Positions 1 to 7,637 of a DNA stretch of 36,590 bases are shown here, in pieces. The stretch comes from a virus. The DNA lies in the IMG/VR virus record IMGVR_UViG_3300035698_028152, positions 1 to 36,590 of that record; one strand, 5' to 3'. Each line of letters begins with the position of its first letter. The stretch's first letter is position 1. The notes under the pieces are model-generated. The model was not told where the DNA came from. It made no database searches and worked only from the letters and a program-made list of their open reading frames with translations. Position numbers and translations under genes: made by a program.

Positions 1-133
1 CTAAATCGGCACCGAGAAAGTCAGCGCCCAAAAGGATGGCACCGGCAAAATTCGCCCGAACTAGATCGGCCCATCTGAAGTCAGCCTTCACTAGATTCGC
101 CCCTGGATTAACGTTATAGCTATTAACAGTCAT
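1..133 (-). CDS. Pentapeptide-repeat protein, N-terminal part (cut by window start)
   Basis: Read leftward from an ATG at 133, about 15 non-repeat residues lead into A(D/N)(L/F)xx units (ANLVK, ADFRW, ADLVR, ANFAG, ADFLG, ADL), and the frame is still open at base 1. Pentapeptide repeats fold as a right-handed quadrilateral beta-helix; some members (Qnr, MfpA) mimic DNA and inhibit or protect gyrase, but nothing here shows the target. No clear Shine-Dalgarno precedes the ATG. The same repeat type on the same strand fills the other end of the window (36176-36590), so these are plausibly the two halves of one gene of about 180-190 residues. A direct join leaves the reading register 2 nt out. Confidence 0.8.
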   Translation of the reverse strand, partial: MTVNSYNVNPGANLVKADFRWADLVRANFAGAILLGADFLGADL

Positions 134-202
134 TGTATTTATACCCGTAGGGGGTGTTCTATTAGCGTCTAATGGATTGGTCGCCCCAGCGGAGGACAGT
201 GC

Positions 203-991
203 TTAGCTGATTTGGCATACATCTTTGAACCGAGAGGATGGCTGAAAAAAGTCCTCTTCACGCAAAGAACTGGTGCTGTCGGTGAAGATCGTACCGTAGG
301 ACGAAGCTGCTCGAGATTGCGCCTCAGCTGCGGATAACTGAAGATGAGTAGGAGGCAAGGGTAGACCGTCTGCCCTATGGTCCGTCATGTTGCGAAAGAA
401 GTTAGTAATTGTTGACTCATAAGGATAGAAGTCACGGTAATCATCGATATATTCCATGCGTCGCGCCAAGGGTATGCGGCTAACGTAATCTTCTCTGCCT
501 ATATCAGGGTAAACATTTTGGAACCACAGAAACACCCATTTCTCCCCTTTTATCAACTTACCCATGCGTTCCTTATCACCGGCCTTTAACGCCCATAACA
601 GCGCCCACTTCGGGGAGTGTATGCATTCGATAAGACGGGGATCAGGTCCAAGCGTAATGCGCCACAAAAACGCTTCGCGCTCATCTTTAATTCGCCCTAT
701 CATTATATCGCGGTCACCAATAGTCAGCGCCCACGCCAAAACATCCATGGATTCATGAACGAGGTCGATCATGATGTCTCGGTCACCTATCGTCGCACCC
801 CAGTAATAAGCCTGCGAACCTGTGAAGCCAGCAGCAACCGTTCGAAAAGGGGTATTTCGTGGGAAGGACTGGATATGAGCAAGAAACGTCTCATCCTCGG
901 TAAAGCACGAAAGGTGGCGTATTGCGGGGTAGATATTTTGAGAGAATACAATCATGAAAACAATACTAACACATCCGGCGCAGCAAAGCAA
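203..991 (-). CDS. Membrane-anchored protein with five 23-residue Trp-periodic repeats
   Basis: 262 residues from a TTG start at 991; weak GGA upstream, with an in-frame ATG 12 codons later as the alternative. Residues 2-22 are hydrophobic, fitting a signal anchor. Trp residues stand at 64, 87, 110, 133 and 156, exactly 23 apart. The unit has the form W-A-x-x-(I/L)-G-(D/P)-x-x-x-(I/M), with copies such as TIGDRDIMI occurring twice. The last unit changes to a longer form with YPDI in place of IGD, as in the two rightward relatives at 1539 and 2626. The C-terminal ~70 residues are unrelated and low in complexity. I do not recognise the family; the repeat suggests a helical solenoid. It lies divergent to the 1144-3303 genes and upstream of the pentapeptide gene. 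Confidence 0.75.
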   Translation of the reverse strand: MLCCAGCVSIVFMIVFSQNIYPAIRHLSCFTEDETFLAHIQSFPRNTPFRTVAAGFTGSQAYYWGATIGDRDIMIDLVHESMDVLAWALTIGDRDIMIGRIKDEREAFLWRITLGPDPRLIECIHSPKWALLWALKAGDKERMGKLIKGEKWVFLWFQNVYPDIGREDYVSRIPLARRMEYIDDYRDFYPYESTITNFFRNMTDHRADGLPLPPTHLQLSAAEAQSRAASSYGTIFTDSTSSLREEDFFQPSSRFKDVCQIS

Positions 992-1074
992 CGCAAATCC
1001 AACAAGGCTAACAGATTAGGGATGGTTGACGACTTAAAACAAGTACAATCAACCTGTAACACTAATGAATTTGT

Positions 1075-1102
1075 TTGACTTGCGATCAAAACATGTTAAA
1101 TT
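1075..1102 (+). promoter_or_regulatory. Putative sigma70-type promoter for the 1144-3303 genes
   Basis: TTGACT at 1075-1080 is followed after 16 bp by TAAATT at 1097-1102 in an AT-rich stretch, about 40 bp upstream of the first start codon. It lies in the intergenic space between the leftward 203-991 gene and the rightward accessory genes. The -35 is good and the -10 is only 4/6. Confidence 0.5.
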
Positions 1103-1143
1103 AATGGGCTTTAGTTTAAAAGTTCACCCCCACAGGAGTAAGA

Positions 1144-1437
1144 ATGATGAGTATAGGTTCAAATGTGGTTAAGCTAGCATACTGTTCAAATGAAGGTGTT
1201 GTAAAGCATGAGGTTCGGCTAGCCCTTGATGAGGTTGGTCTAGACGACATATTTCAGGCGTTTTACAACCTACTCATTGGTGCATCATACACAAGAAGAG
1301 ACATCATGCTGGCGCATGAAGATCAATTGGTCGCATACAACCAAGAGATTTTAATGTTCCTTGAAGAGTTAAAAGAGGAAATGAAGGATCCGGAAAAAGA
1401 ACAACTAGCGACACCCCCGGCGGAAGACGAGCGTTAA
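1144..1437 (+). CDS. Small acidic hypothetical protein
   Basis: 97 residues. ATG at 1144 (an ATG also at 1147) is preceded by AGGAG at a 5-nt spacing. The C-terminal half is a charged helix rich in Glu and Lys (about residues 60-90), compatible with a coiled coil. There is no signal peptide or membrane segment. It is the first gene after the promoter at 1075 and is probably co-transcribed with the two repeat proteins downstream, ending before the terminator at 3323. I do not recognise it. Confidence 0.65.
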   Translation: MMSIGSNVVKLAYCSNEGVVKHEVRLALDEVGLDDIFQAFYNLLIGASYTRRDIMLAHEDQLVAYNQEILMFLEELKEEMKDPEKEQLATPPAEDER

Positions 1438-1538
1438 CACCTCGGACAACGAAGGGGAACCCACACGAAATTATTGCGCCTGATGTTTTTGTTGTGTATA
1501 GTTTTAGAACGCATATGGTTGACAAAATGAGGTGGGGC

Positions 1539-2609
1539 ATGAGAAGAACAGACGAAGATATTTTGAGAGAGATGCATCAAAAAGTAGGAGGAAAGATTGT
1601 CAGAGGGTATCTAGATCGGGGACACCCGGTCGCTCGCAATAGGGACCCGTCCTCTTGTCCGCCAGGCCATATTTTCTACCTGAAGACAGTAAGGATGGAG
1701 AATAAAGAAGCCTATAGATTAGCCATAGACCAACCTCATCTTCGCCCGATAATAATAAAGACGATAGTTGATGAGAAGGTCTGCGTACTTTGGGCTAAAA
1801 CGATTGGAGATGTAGGCCTTATGAGGCTCCGCATTTACTCGGCCTGTGGGATGGCGGCTTGGGCAAGGGAATTCCCGGAGGATGAGGCTGCAATGTACGC
1901 GAGAATACGGCGGATAAACCATCCGCATGCGCTGCATCCATGGGCTCCTGAACCCGTTTATGACTGGATTTCTGCTATTGGTGCATTTCTTTTACATTAC
2001 CGGCCCGAACCACGGATAGCGAACGTAGAGAGATATAAAGTATCCCTCATTATGGCGTTAAAAGAGGAGGTGGAGAGTGATCCTGCTTATCAATATGGCG
2101 TACTTTCACCGGCGATGGGTAAGCGTATGATTGACATTTTTGGCAGGGATGACGCTCCTCCCGTCTTAATCCAAGAAATGGTCACACTCCCTCAAGAGGA
2201 CGCTATCTCAAGTGTCCATCATAATCCTATTTTGCGCGACTTACTTAAAGTCCAGATGACAGATGAGGCGCAGTGCTTACGGTGGGCATTAGATATCGGT
2301 GATAAAAGAATCATGCGTGACCGCATGTGTTCGCCAGAATATATCATACTGTGGGCGAAGATGTGTCCTGAGGATGCGACGTATATGTTCCGTAAGATAC
2401 AGCGCATGGATGATAGCGCCGCCTTAAATGTGTGGAATGACACCATACCATCCTTTGAGGAGACAGAAGAAGATGAGGCCATCGTAAGGGCGCCAAGTAG
2501 TCCTAGGGTGAGGGGAGGGCTAACATTTTGGCAGCCCCCCGTTCATTCATCAGATAACAACCAAGGGTTGAGAGAAGGCATGCCATACCAGCCTAGCCGT
2601 CTCCCTTAA
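1539..2609 (+). CDS. Repeat protein with two copies of the W-x22-W-x26-W module
   Basis: 356 residues. I chose the ATG at 1539 (MRRTDEDIL), which follows GAGG with a 6-nt gap and matches the N-terminus and leader of the next gene; in-frame GTG 1494 and ATGs 1515 and 1527 lack ribosome sites. Two modules show Trp at 85/108/135 and 249/272/299, so spacing 23 then 27 both times. The first unit carries WAxxIGD (WAKTIGD, WALDIGD); the second carries WA...PED..(Y/M)M..(K/R)I. Each module is preceded by a (V/T)DE.xC..W segment. The C-terminal ~60 residues are acidic and disordered. No membrane segment. Clearly paralogous to 2626-3303 and, by repeat, to 203-991. Function unknown; probably a cytoplasmic helical-repeat scaffold or host-interaction protein. 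Confidence 0.8.
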   Translation: MRRTDEDILREMHQKVGGKIVRGYLDRGHPVARNRDPSSCPPGHIFYLKTVRMENKEAYRLAIDQPHLRPIIIKTIVDEKVCVLWAKTIGDVGLMRLRIYSACGMAAWAREFPEDEAAMYARIRRINHPHALHPWAPEPVYDWISAIGAFLLHYRPEPRIANVERYKVSLIMALKEEVESDPAYQYGVLSPAMGKRMIDIFGRDDAPPVLIQEMVTLPQEDAISSVHHNPILRDLLKVQMTDEAQCLRWALDIGDKRIMRDRMCSPEYIILWAKMCPEDATYMFRKIQRMDDSAALNVWNDTIPSFEETEEDEAIVRAPSSPRVRGGLTFWQPPVHSSDNNQGLREGMPYQPSRLP

Positions 2610-2625
2610 ATTTAAGAGGTTACCC

Positions 2626-3303
2626 ATGAGACAAGAAGATGAAGCGGAAAGAAGGGAGGTCGAGGAAGAAATACTGAGAGGTTTTTTGACGCATAGAGAG
2701 TTTGTAGCCGACTTAAGGCAGAACCCTGCTCTTCTGGCGAGGCTTGCGACGGATGATCTGTTGCTTGGACGTCTGAGAGAGGAAGCGCAGCCCGTGGATC
2801 TGGGGTTATTTCGTCGCGCCGTGGCCTCTTCTTTTCGTCAACCCGCTTTCCGGATAACGGTCGGCCTGGTTATGGATGATCAGCGGGCCTATGAGTTGGC
2901 CTTAGCTCACCCCGTATTACGCGCGAAGTTAATAAGATATATGACGGATGAACATTATTGCTGGCTGTGGGCGCGGAACATTGGGGACAAGGAGATTATG
3001 CGCGATCGAATGGACACGGCCCTCTGGATGATTGTGTGGGCGAAGACTTACCCACGGGATGAGGGATACATGTATCGTCGGATACTCCATATGAACGATT
3101 ATGAAGCCATACAGGCATGGCAATCAGAGATGGCGCCTGCTGCGGCAGAAGGACTTTTTTCCCGTGCGGCAAGACAGTTCTCGTTCTTTCGGTCAGCGCC
3201 AGAGGCTCCTTCACTGGGGTTGGCGGGTATTGAGGCAAGACTTGGATTAGAAGGCGTTCCACCAGGGGGTGGGTCACCGAACGCAAGGCCAGCGGCACCT
3301 TAA
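2626..3303 (+). CDS. Repeat protein with one W-x22-W-x26-W module
   Basis: 225 residues; ATG at 2626 with GAGG upstream, 16 bp after the preceding gene. The acidic N-terminal helix (to about residue 25) aligns with the start of the 1539 protein. Trp at 115/138/165 repeats the 23/27 spacing, with WARNIGDKEIMRDRM nearly identical to the second module of its neighbour (WALDIGDKRIMRDRM). The C-terminus, about 55 residues rich in Ala, Pro and Gly, is probably disordered. It is the last gene of the 1144-3303 unit and is followed 20 bp later by an intrinsic terminator. No family is recognised. One module here against two next door suggests growth by module duplication. Confidence 0.8.
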   Translation: MRQEDEAERREVEEEILRGFLTHREFVADLRQNPALLARLATDDLLLGRLREEAQPVDLGLFRRAVASSFRQPAFRITVGLVMDDQRAYELALAHPVLRAKLIRYMTDEHYCWLWARNIGDKEIMRDRMDTALWMIVWAKTYPRDEGYMYRRILHMNDYEAIQAWQSEMAPAAAEGLFSRAARQFSFFRSAPEAPSLGLAGIEARLGLEGVPPGGGSPNARPAAP

Positions 3304-3322
3304 TATTTTATAGCTTTTCTCA

Positions 3323-3364
3323 GGGCATACTCGCCGTCATAGCAGATTGGGTATGTCCTTTTTT
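3323..3364 (+). terminator. Intrinsic terminator of the 1144-3303 unit
   Basis: GGGCATAC (3323-3330) pairs with GTATGTCC (3351-3358), 8 bp including one G-U, followed directly by a run of six T. It lies 20 bp after the stop codon of the repeat-protein gene. Confidence 0.75.
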
Positions 3365-3508
3365 CACCGTAACCACTTGTTTAAAAATGCAACTATTTGT
3401 TTCTGTAGATGCTTCAAATTGACGCAATAAACCCTAAAGTTCTTCCTTCCAACGCCGATAAAAGTCGTGACCATTTAGCGAATCACTCAACAAAGAGGAG
3501 GATTAGTA

Positions 3509-3946
3509 ATGGACAAGAGGCTTGTCGAAAGATACACCGGGAAGATGATTATAGGTTACGCACTGATATCGATTCTAATGACGATTGGTGTTGTTTTGCT
3601 CCCCCCCACACCCGCATCCGCATCTATCATAAAAATGGATGGTCAGGGGTTTTATAGCAAGGGGGACACCTATTTACTGGTGGCGTTATCGAGTCATCTG
3701 ACTTACTGCGAGATTTCTTTAGTGACCGTTCAGGAGGTTATTTGTCGCAACCCTGGGGTACTTAAGGGAACGCAGTGTGAAGCAGGGAACTCGACGTGTG
3801 ATTTCAAGAAATACAAAGTGGCACGCGAATGGATTGCGAAGGGGATGCCTAGAGAGGACATTTTGTTTCCGGCATCAAGATACGACGTTTCATTTTCACG
3901 CGGATCGCTGACAGGAGTAAGGCTATCCCGACCTGTTTCAGAGTAA
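3509..3946 (+). CDS. Predicted exported or membrane-anchored small protein
   Basis: 145 residues. ATG at 3509 has an excellent AGGAGG 9 nt upstream. Residues 12-40 form a signal peptide: a charged start, a hydrophobic core (IIGYALISILMTIGVVLL) and a signal peptidase I-like ASA before SIIK. The mature part, about 105 residues, has four Cys (in YCEI, ICRN, TQCEA and STCDF), suiting disulfides in the periplasm. It sits alone between two terminator hairpins, in the typical position and form of a phage cargo gene altering the host envelope. Function not recognised. Confidence 0.7.
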   Translation: MDKRLVERYTGKMIIGYALISILMTIGVVLLPPTPASASIIKMDGQGFYSKGDTYLLVALSSHLTYCEISLVTVQEVICRNPGVLKGTQCEAGNSTCDFKKYKVAREWIAKGMPREDILFPASRYDVSFSRGSLTGVRLSRPVSE

Positions 3947-3956
3947 ACCCCAAAGA

Positions 3957-3984
3957 TGGCTAGTCCCACCCTCGGGGCTGGCCA
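3957..3984. terminator. Hairpin between convergent genes
   Basis: An 11-bp stem (TGGCTAGTCCC with GGGGCTGGCCA, two G-U pairs) with a 6-nt loop fills the space between the rightward gene ending at 3946 and the leftward gene ending at 3985. No strong T-run follows in either direction, so termination would be moderate. Confidence 0.5.
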
Positions 3985-5841
3985 TTATATTAACCTAAGA
4001 CCAGAGGTTTTAGTGCTTTTATCGACAGGGTAGTCTTCGAGAAGCGGGGCAGATTCTTTCGTTTCTTCTTCGGAAGAGTAGTCTTCTTCGGCAAGAAACA
4101 ATGAAGAAGGAACAATCACGGGAGAAGAGTCGTCCAGCGGTGTTTTCTCCTCAGCCACGCCTAAAGGCGCGCTTAATCCTTCTTTTTCTTTTTTAAGGAG
4201 CTCCTTTTCTTTTTCAAGCTCCTGTTTGTTGAGATAGGACTGGAATCTATCTTTCACCCCCACCGCGTCATAACACAGCTTAAAATCCTGTATAGACATG
4301 GCAGGTCCTCGGCCAAAAATTCGGTCTTCCGTTCTATTCCTTCTCATTATTTCTTGGCCGACGGTTTCTTTGGTTGACTCATCATCAGAGACTTCACCCC
4401 CATCAGCTATTATTTTAGCTCTTAGGGTTTCTCTCTTTCCGATCGCTAAAACCTCCTCTTTAAATTCCGTCATTGTTTCGTCGGTTGGTTCTCCACACGC
4501 AAGCGTATCGAGGCGGTCCATGACCTTTTCTTGCTGTCCTTTCGTTAAGGATTCAAACCAAGGGGTCCTTATCATGCAGAAGTCCTCAATGTCTTTTTGT
4601 AGCTTTTTTTGTCGCTGAACTTCGCACAAATCCCGCCATCGCTCCTCTCTCATTTGGTCTTTCATGCCTGCTTCTTCATACAGCTTCATGAATTTTTCAG
4701 CCGTAGAAACGATTCTCCCGTCCCTAATATTTTTGTCTCTGTTTTCGAGCATTTCTTTCTGCTTAGTGCTCGGCGGCCCAGGCATAACCAATGCGTCCTC
4801 GTCCTCTATACTTTCTTCCTGCGCCCACTCCCCCAAAGTAAATGCACCTTCGGTGCTGCCATTAACTCTAGCTCCCAGCCTGTCATCCATTCTCATTCGA
4901 ATAGCGAGCCTGTCTTCCCTACCTATTCTTGTATACTCAAACATCCACGGTCCATAAGAGCGGAACGTGCTTCCTTGTGATTGAATATCAGTGTTTCTCT
5001 GTCTAACCAGGACTTGCTGCCTGCGGGTGCATCGAGGAATCATCGGCACGCCTTGCACGGTGAGCGTCGTTCTTATCCTGTGGAAAGGTGCATCCTCCGG
5101 GCGCAATCCTAGGTATTTAGAAATAGGGATACAGGCCGTTATTGCCAGCATTGAATCGTCGGATAAATCGACCAAGGGTATTAGCTGGGAAACCTCTTCT
5201 ACAGGCATAGTTAAGAGGTACTCAAGGACGAGTTCATGCCGTTTACATTGATCAAATGAAGCGAGAAGCGACGCCTTCAACCTTATCGCCGCGTCATCGG
5301 TGGCAGGGGGGTAAGGCTCATCAAGACGCTCTTCATTATAGCCTTCCGGCTCAAAACGCGCGCGGACTTGGCGTCCAACGATCTCAGTCCTGCTGTCATC
5401 TAGACACATCGTGCTGAGCAACTCATAGGCGTTCAGATAGGATTGTGAGCAAATAAACCTTATGAGGTAGTGGTGTTCAACACAAGCATCTAATAGAACT
5501 ACAAATGCTTTTTTCTTCATCATAAATTCTTCTCTCTCCAGCCGTTTTACTCTATTTAAGTTTTCACGTGCTATCCGAAAGTCTCGACGCCAGTAAGTCT
5601 GAATGACTATCTGTTCAGGGTCTCGCTCAGGGCTTGGAAAACAGGCAACAGGAAAGTGTTGTAGATTTCTGGCTTGAGCGAGTTGAAAAATCTGTCCTTG
5701 ATTCCTATGATCCAGCCATATGTCGTGGCCATAGGCCCAGATGATGTTGGCGAAGAGGTTTATGATAGAGAATAGCAGCATCCCTACGGCGGCCATGCTG
5801 GGGATACCTAAAAGAATAAAAACGAGAAGTTCAGCGAACAT
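3985..5841 (-). CDS. 618-residue membrane-anchored protein with a coiled-coil tail
   Basis: ATG at 5841 is chosen because AAGGAG lies 6 nt upstream; an upstream in-frame GTG at 5874 has none. Residues 2-40 are strongly hydrophobic, one long or two short membrane segments. The rest is a large charged soluble domain with no motif I recognise. A heptad-like run around residue 560 (ELEKEKELLKKEKEG) predicts a coiled coil, and the C-terminus is acidic. A stretch near residue 310 (YTRIGREDRLAIRMRMDD) faintly recalls the IGD repeat of the 1539 and 2626 proteins, but this is too weak to claim. At 1.86 kb it is the largest accessory gene and is read opposite to the late operon from a divergent promoter. 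Function unknown. Confidence 0.75.
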   Translation of the reverse strand: MFAELLVFILLGIPSMAAVGMLLFSIINLFANIIWAYGHDIWLDHRNQGQIFQLAQARNLQHFPVACFPSPERDPEQIVIQTYWRRDFRIARENLNRVKRLEREEFMMKKKAFVVLLDACVEHHYLIRFICSQSYLNAYELLSTMCLDDSRTEIVGRQVRARFEPEGYNEERLDEPYPPATDDAAIRLKASLLASFDQCKRHELVLEYLLTMPVEEVSQLIPLVDLSDDSMLAITACIPISKYLGLRPEDAPFHRIRTTLTVQGVPMIPRCTRRQQVLVRQRNTDIQSQGSTFRSYGPWMFEYTRIGREDRLAIRMRMDDRLGARVNGSTEGAFTLGEWAQEESIEDEDALVMPGPPSTKQKEMLENRDKNIRDGRIVSTAEKFMKLYEEAGMKDQMREERWRDLCEVQRQKKLQKDIEDFCMIRTPWFESLTKGQQEKVMDRLDTLACGEPTDETMTEFKEEVLAIGKRETLRAKIIADGGEVSDDESTKETVGQEIMRRNRTEDRIFGRGPAMSIQDFKLCYDAVGVKDRFQSYLNKQELEKEKELLKKEKEGLSAPLGVAEEKTPLDDSSPVIVPSSLFLAEEDYSSEEETKESAPLLEDYPVDKSTKTSGLRLI

Positions 5842-5874
5842 GTGGTGCTCCTTGCCTAAGGGGTTGTTGCCCAC

Positions 5875-5902
5875 ATTATACTTAAACAGACAGATACTAC
5901 AA
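5875..5902 (-). promoter_or_regulatory. Putative promoter for the 3985-5841 gene
   Basis: On the minus strand a perfect TATAAT (5880-5875) lies 16 bp after TTGTAG (5902-5897); an alternative TTGTTG has a 19-bp spacer. It is about 35 bp upstream of the start codon. Confidence 0.5.
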
Positions 5903-5944
5903 CAAATGTGTGGGGGTTAACAGAATAAGTAGGGTGCGGGGGTG

Positions 5945-5973
5945 GTCGTAAATAGGCGATAAACGAGTATAAT
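5945..5973 (+). promoter_or_regulatory. Putative promoter of the late (virion) operon
   Basis: A perfect -10 box TATAAT is at 5968-5973, about 55 bp before the small terminase start and divergent from the leftward TATAAT at 5880-5875. No good -35 is present at the right distance, so it may be weak or need an activator. Confidence 0.4.
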
Positions 5974-6027
5974 TGTATGCTTGGGGTTATTGCTGCACAA
6001 TGTTCCAACCAATCCGAAGGGGGATGT

Positions 6028-6540
6028 ATGTCAAAGACAAAGCAAGATGTGACGAAGTACTGGTTCGAGTTAGCAAACGCGGGAAAAGGGTTGAAGTCAG
6101 GCGCACCCGGTGGGCGTGGGTACCAAGCCTGGTCTGAAGAAGAAAAAGCCTGCATTGTTGATGTCGTTATATCGGAATTATGCGCAGGGAAAACAGTTCG
6201 ACAATTTTGCCGGGAATACACCAAAGGGCCAACAAGGCCCACGTTAATCAAATGGCTGAACGAGGAGCATGTGATTAAGCGGTACCATCAGGCCATGAAC
6301 CTCGCTGCAATTGCGATACAAGAAGACAGTATCGAAGTGGCTAACGAGGTGGATGAGCGGTCAGAGGCGATTCAAAAGGCCACACTCCAAGTTAAAACGT
6401 TCAACCATATCTCCAACCTTTACCTGAAAGAGTTCCCAAGACAATTGGACATTAGCCAGTTTAGTGATAGCGAGGTGGGTGAATTAATTCAGCGGCTAAA
6501 CAAAGAGCGTGAACAACGTCATGAGCAATACGGCAAGTAA
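6028..6540 (+). CDS. Terminase small subunit (TerS)
   Basis: 170 residues from ATG 6028, behind an AAGGGGG Shine-Dalgarno; an earlier in-frame start at 5977 has no ribosome site. TerS binds the packaging site and feeds DNA to the large terminase. Residues ~40-80 carry a helix-turn-helix (TVRQFCREYT...TLIKWL), followed by the typical Y-x-A-x-x-x-A-x-x-I helices with acidic residues (IEVANEVDE) of the small-terminase oligomerisation core. The next gene, 2 bp on, encodes the terminase ATPase, which supports the call. First gene of the late operon. Confidence 0.8.
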   Translation: MSKTKQDVTKYWFELANAGKGLKSGAPGGRGYQAWSEEEKACIVDVVISELCAGKTVRQFCREYTKGPTRPTLIKWLNEEHVIKRYHQAMNLAAIAIQEDSIEVANEVDERSEAIQKATLQVKTFNHISNLYLKEFPRQLDISQFSDSEVGELIQRLNKEREQRHEQYGK

Positions 6541-6542
6541 GC

Positions 6543-7262
6543 ATGTCTGATCTTGAGTTGCTGAGAGCGCTCCAACAAGAAGCGGACTACTATCGATACA
6601 ACCAGGTTGAATTAGCCTTCCCAGCCGAGGGCAAATATGCACGCCGCTATTATTCCAAGCATCTAGAGTTTATGGCGCTAGGAAAACATTATCGAGAGCG
6701 TTTGATGTTGGCAGGCAACCGTATCGGTAAAACGTACACTGCGGGGGTGGAGTGTACCTACCACGTCACTGGGTTATACCCGGATTGGTGGGAGGGGGCG
6801 CGCTTTGAGCGGCCTATTGAGATGTGGGCAGCGGGTGTCTCGAGCAAAGCTACGCGCGACACGATCCAAAAAACATTATTGGGCCCTATTGACGACCTAG
6901 GGTCTGGGCTCATCCCGAGGCGTCTTATTGTCGGTAGGCCAAGACCGTGTCACGGAACCGCTGATGCTATTGAGAGTGTGGCCGTTCGCCATGTGAATGG
7001 GGGGATTTCTCATTTGGTGTTTAAATCCTACAAGCAGGGGCGGGATGAGTTCCAGGGGACGGCTCAGCATGTCGTTTGGCTGGATGAAGAGCCACCGGAC
7101 AGTGTTTATCATGAGTGCTTGACACGAACAGCGGTTGTACCCGGTAACACACCGGGGATCGTCATTTGTACGTTCACCCCCTTGAGCGGGATGACACATA
7201 TGGTGTCACATTTTTTACCGGAAGGCCGATTGCAAGAGGGTGAATATAAATATGTAGCATAG
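6543..7262 (+). CDS. Terminase large subunit, ATPase part (first half of a split gene)
   Basis: 239 residues. It contains the packaging-motor ATPase: Walker A AGNRIGKT at 57-64, Walker B VVWLDEEPP at 177-185 with catalytic Glu182, and the coupling segment CTFTPLSGMT at 209-218. The frame stops after YKYVA, just where large terminases continue into the linker and RNase H-like nuclease. That continuation is at 7638-8408 (NLTWADNPPHL...). Full-length TerL is about 480-500 residues, and the two pieces together fit. The 7256-7648 interval is therefore an intron-like insertion, or the enzyme works as two polypeptides. The TAG stop lies in the last codons before the insert. Confidence 0.9.
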   Translation: MSDLELLRALQQEADYYRYNQVELAFPAEGKYARRYYSKHLEFMALGKHYRERLMLAGNRIGKTYTAGVECTYHVTGLYPDWWEGARFERPIEMWAAGVSSKATRDTIQKTLLGPIDDLGSGLIPRRLIVGRPRPCHGTADAIESVAVRHVNGGISHLVFKSYKQGRDEFQGTAQHVVWLDEEPPDSVYHECLTRTAVVPGNTPGIVICTFTPLSGMTHMVSHFLPEGRLQEGEYKYVA

Positions 7263-7285
7263 AGAGCCACGAAGGAGAGCCAGGC

Positions 7286-7495
7286 TTGTTAAGTCATTTT
7301 CTTTATTTGTTTATACTTTCAGTTATTGGACTTCAGCTTTCTTATTTCTTCTTGAACAGGGAAGAAGAGTTGTCGTTAATGAGGCGATCATCACAGTTCT
7401 TCTTAGGGACCCTGGGGATAGGTTCTTTAATGTACTTGGTCCTTGTTGATTTATCGAGTGGAACCCCCTATAACATAACCGCCTGGACCCCTTAG
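7286..7495 (+). CDS. Small two-TM membrane protein inside the split terminase
   Basis: 69 residues. A TTG start at 7286 lies 8 nt after a strong AAGGAG (7272-7277), so translation is credible. There are two hydrophobic segments, residues ~2-22 and ~38-56, separated by a charged loop (NREEELSLMRR). No homing-endonuclease motif (HNH, GIY-YIG, LAGLIDADG) is present, which is unusual for a gene carried in an intron-like insert. Size and shape would suit a holin-type or host-membrane-modifying protein, but there is no direct evidence. Confidence 0.6.
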   Translation: MLSHFLYLFILSVIGLQLSYFFLNREEELSLMRRSSQFFLGTLGIGSLMYLVLVDLSSGTPYNITAWTP

Positions 7496-7514
7496 TAGGC
7501 CGAGGCAAAAGCGA

Positions 7515-7596
7515 TGGAGAGGTCCTCTTGCGCTAAGAGGGTTGTCTGCAAAAGGAGCGGGGGCGCTGCCTTCGGGCGGAAGGCCCTCCCTCTCCA
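7515..7596 (+). ncRNA. Structured RNA-like segment upstream of the terminase nuclease part
   Basis: An outer 8-bp helix TGGAGAGG (7515-7522) with CCTCTCCA (7589-7596) encloses hairpin CCTCTT/AAGAGG (7524-7529 with 7535-7540) and hairpin GCCTTC/GAAGGC (7568-7573 with 7579-7584), leaving an A-rich joining segment. This multi-branch fold is not expected in an ordinary spacer and could be part of a ribozyme core or a regulatory fold for the downstream start at 7638. The class is not recognised. Confidence 0.45.
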
Positions 7597-7637
7597 CCTA
7601 TTCATGTAATGCTGGATTCGTTCGTCTGGGGGTGATA

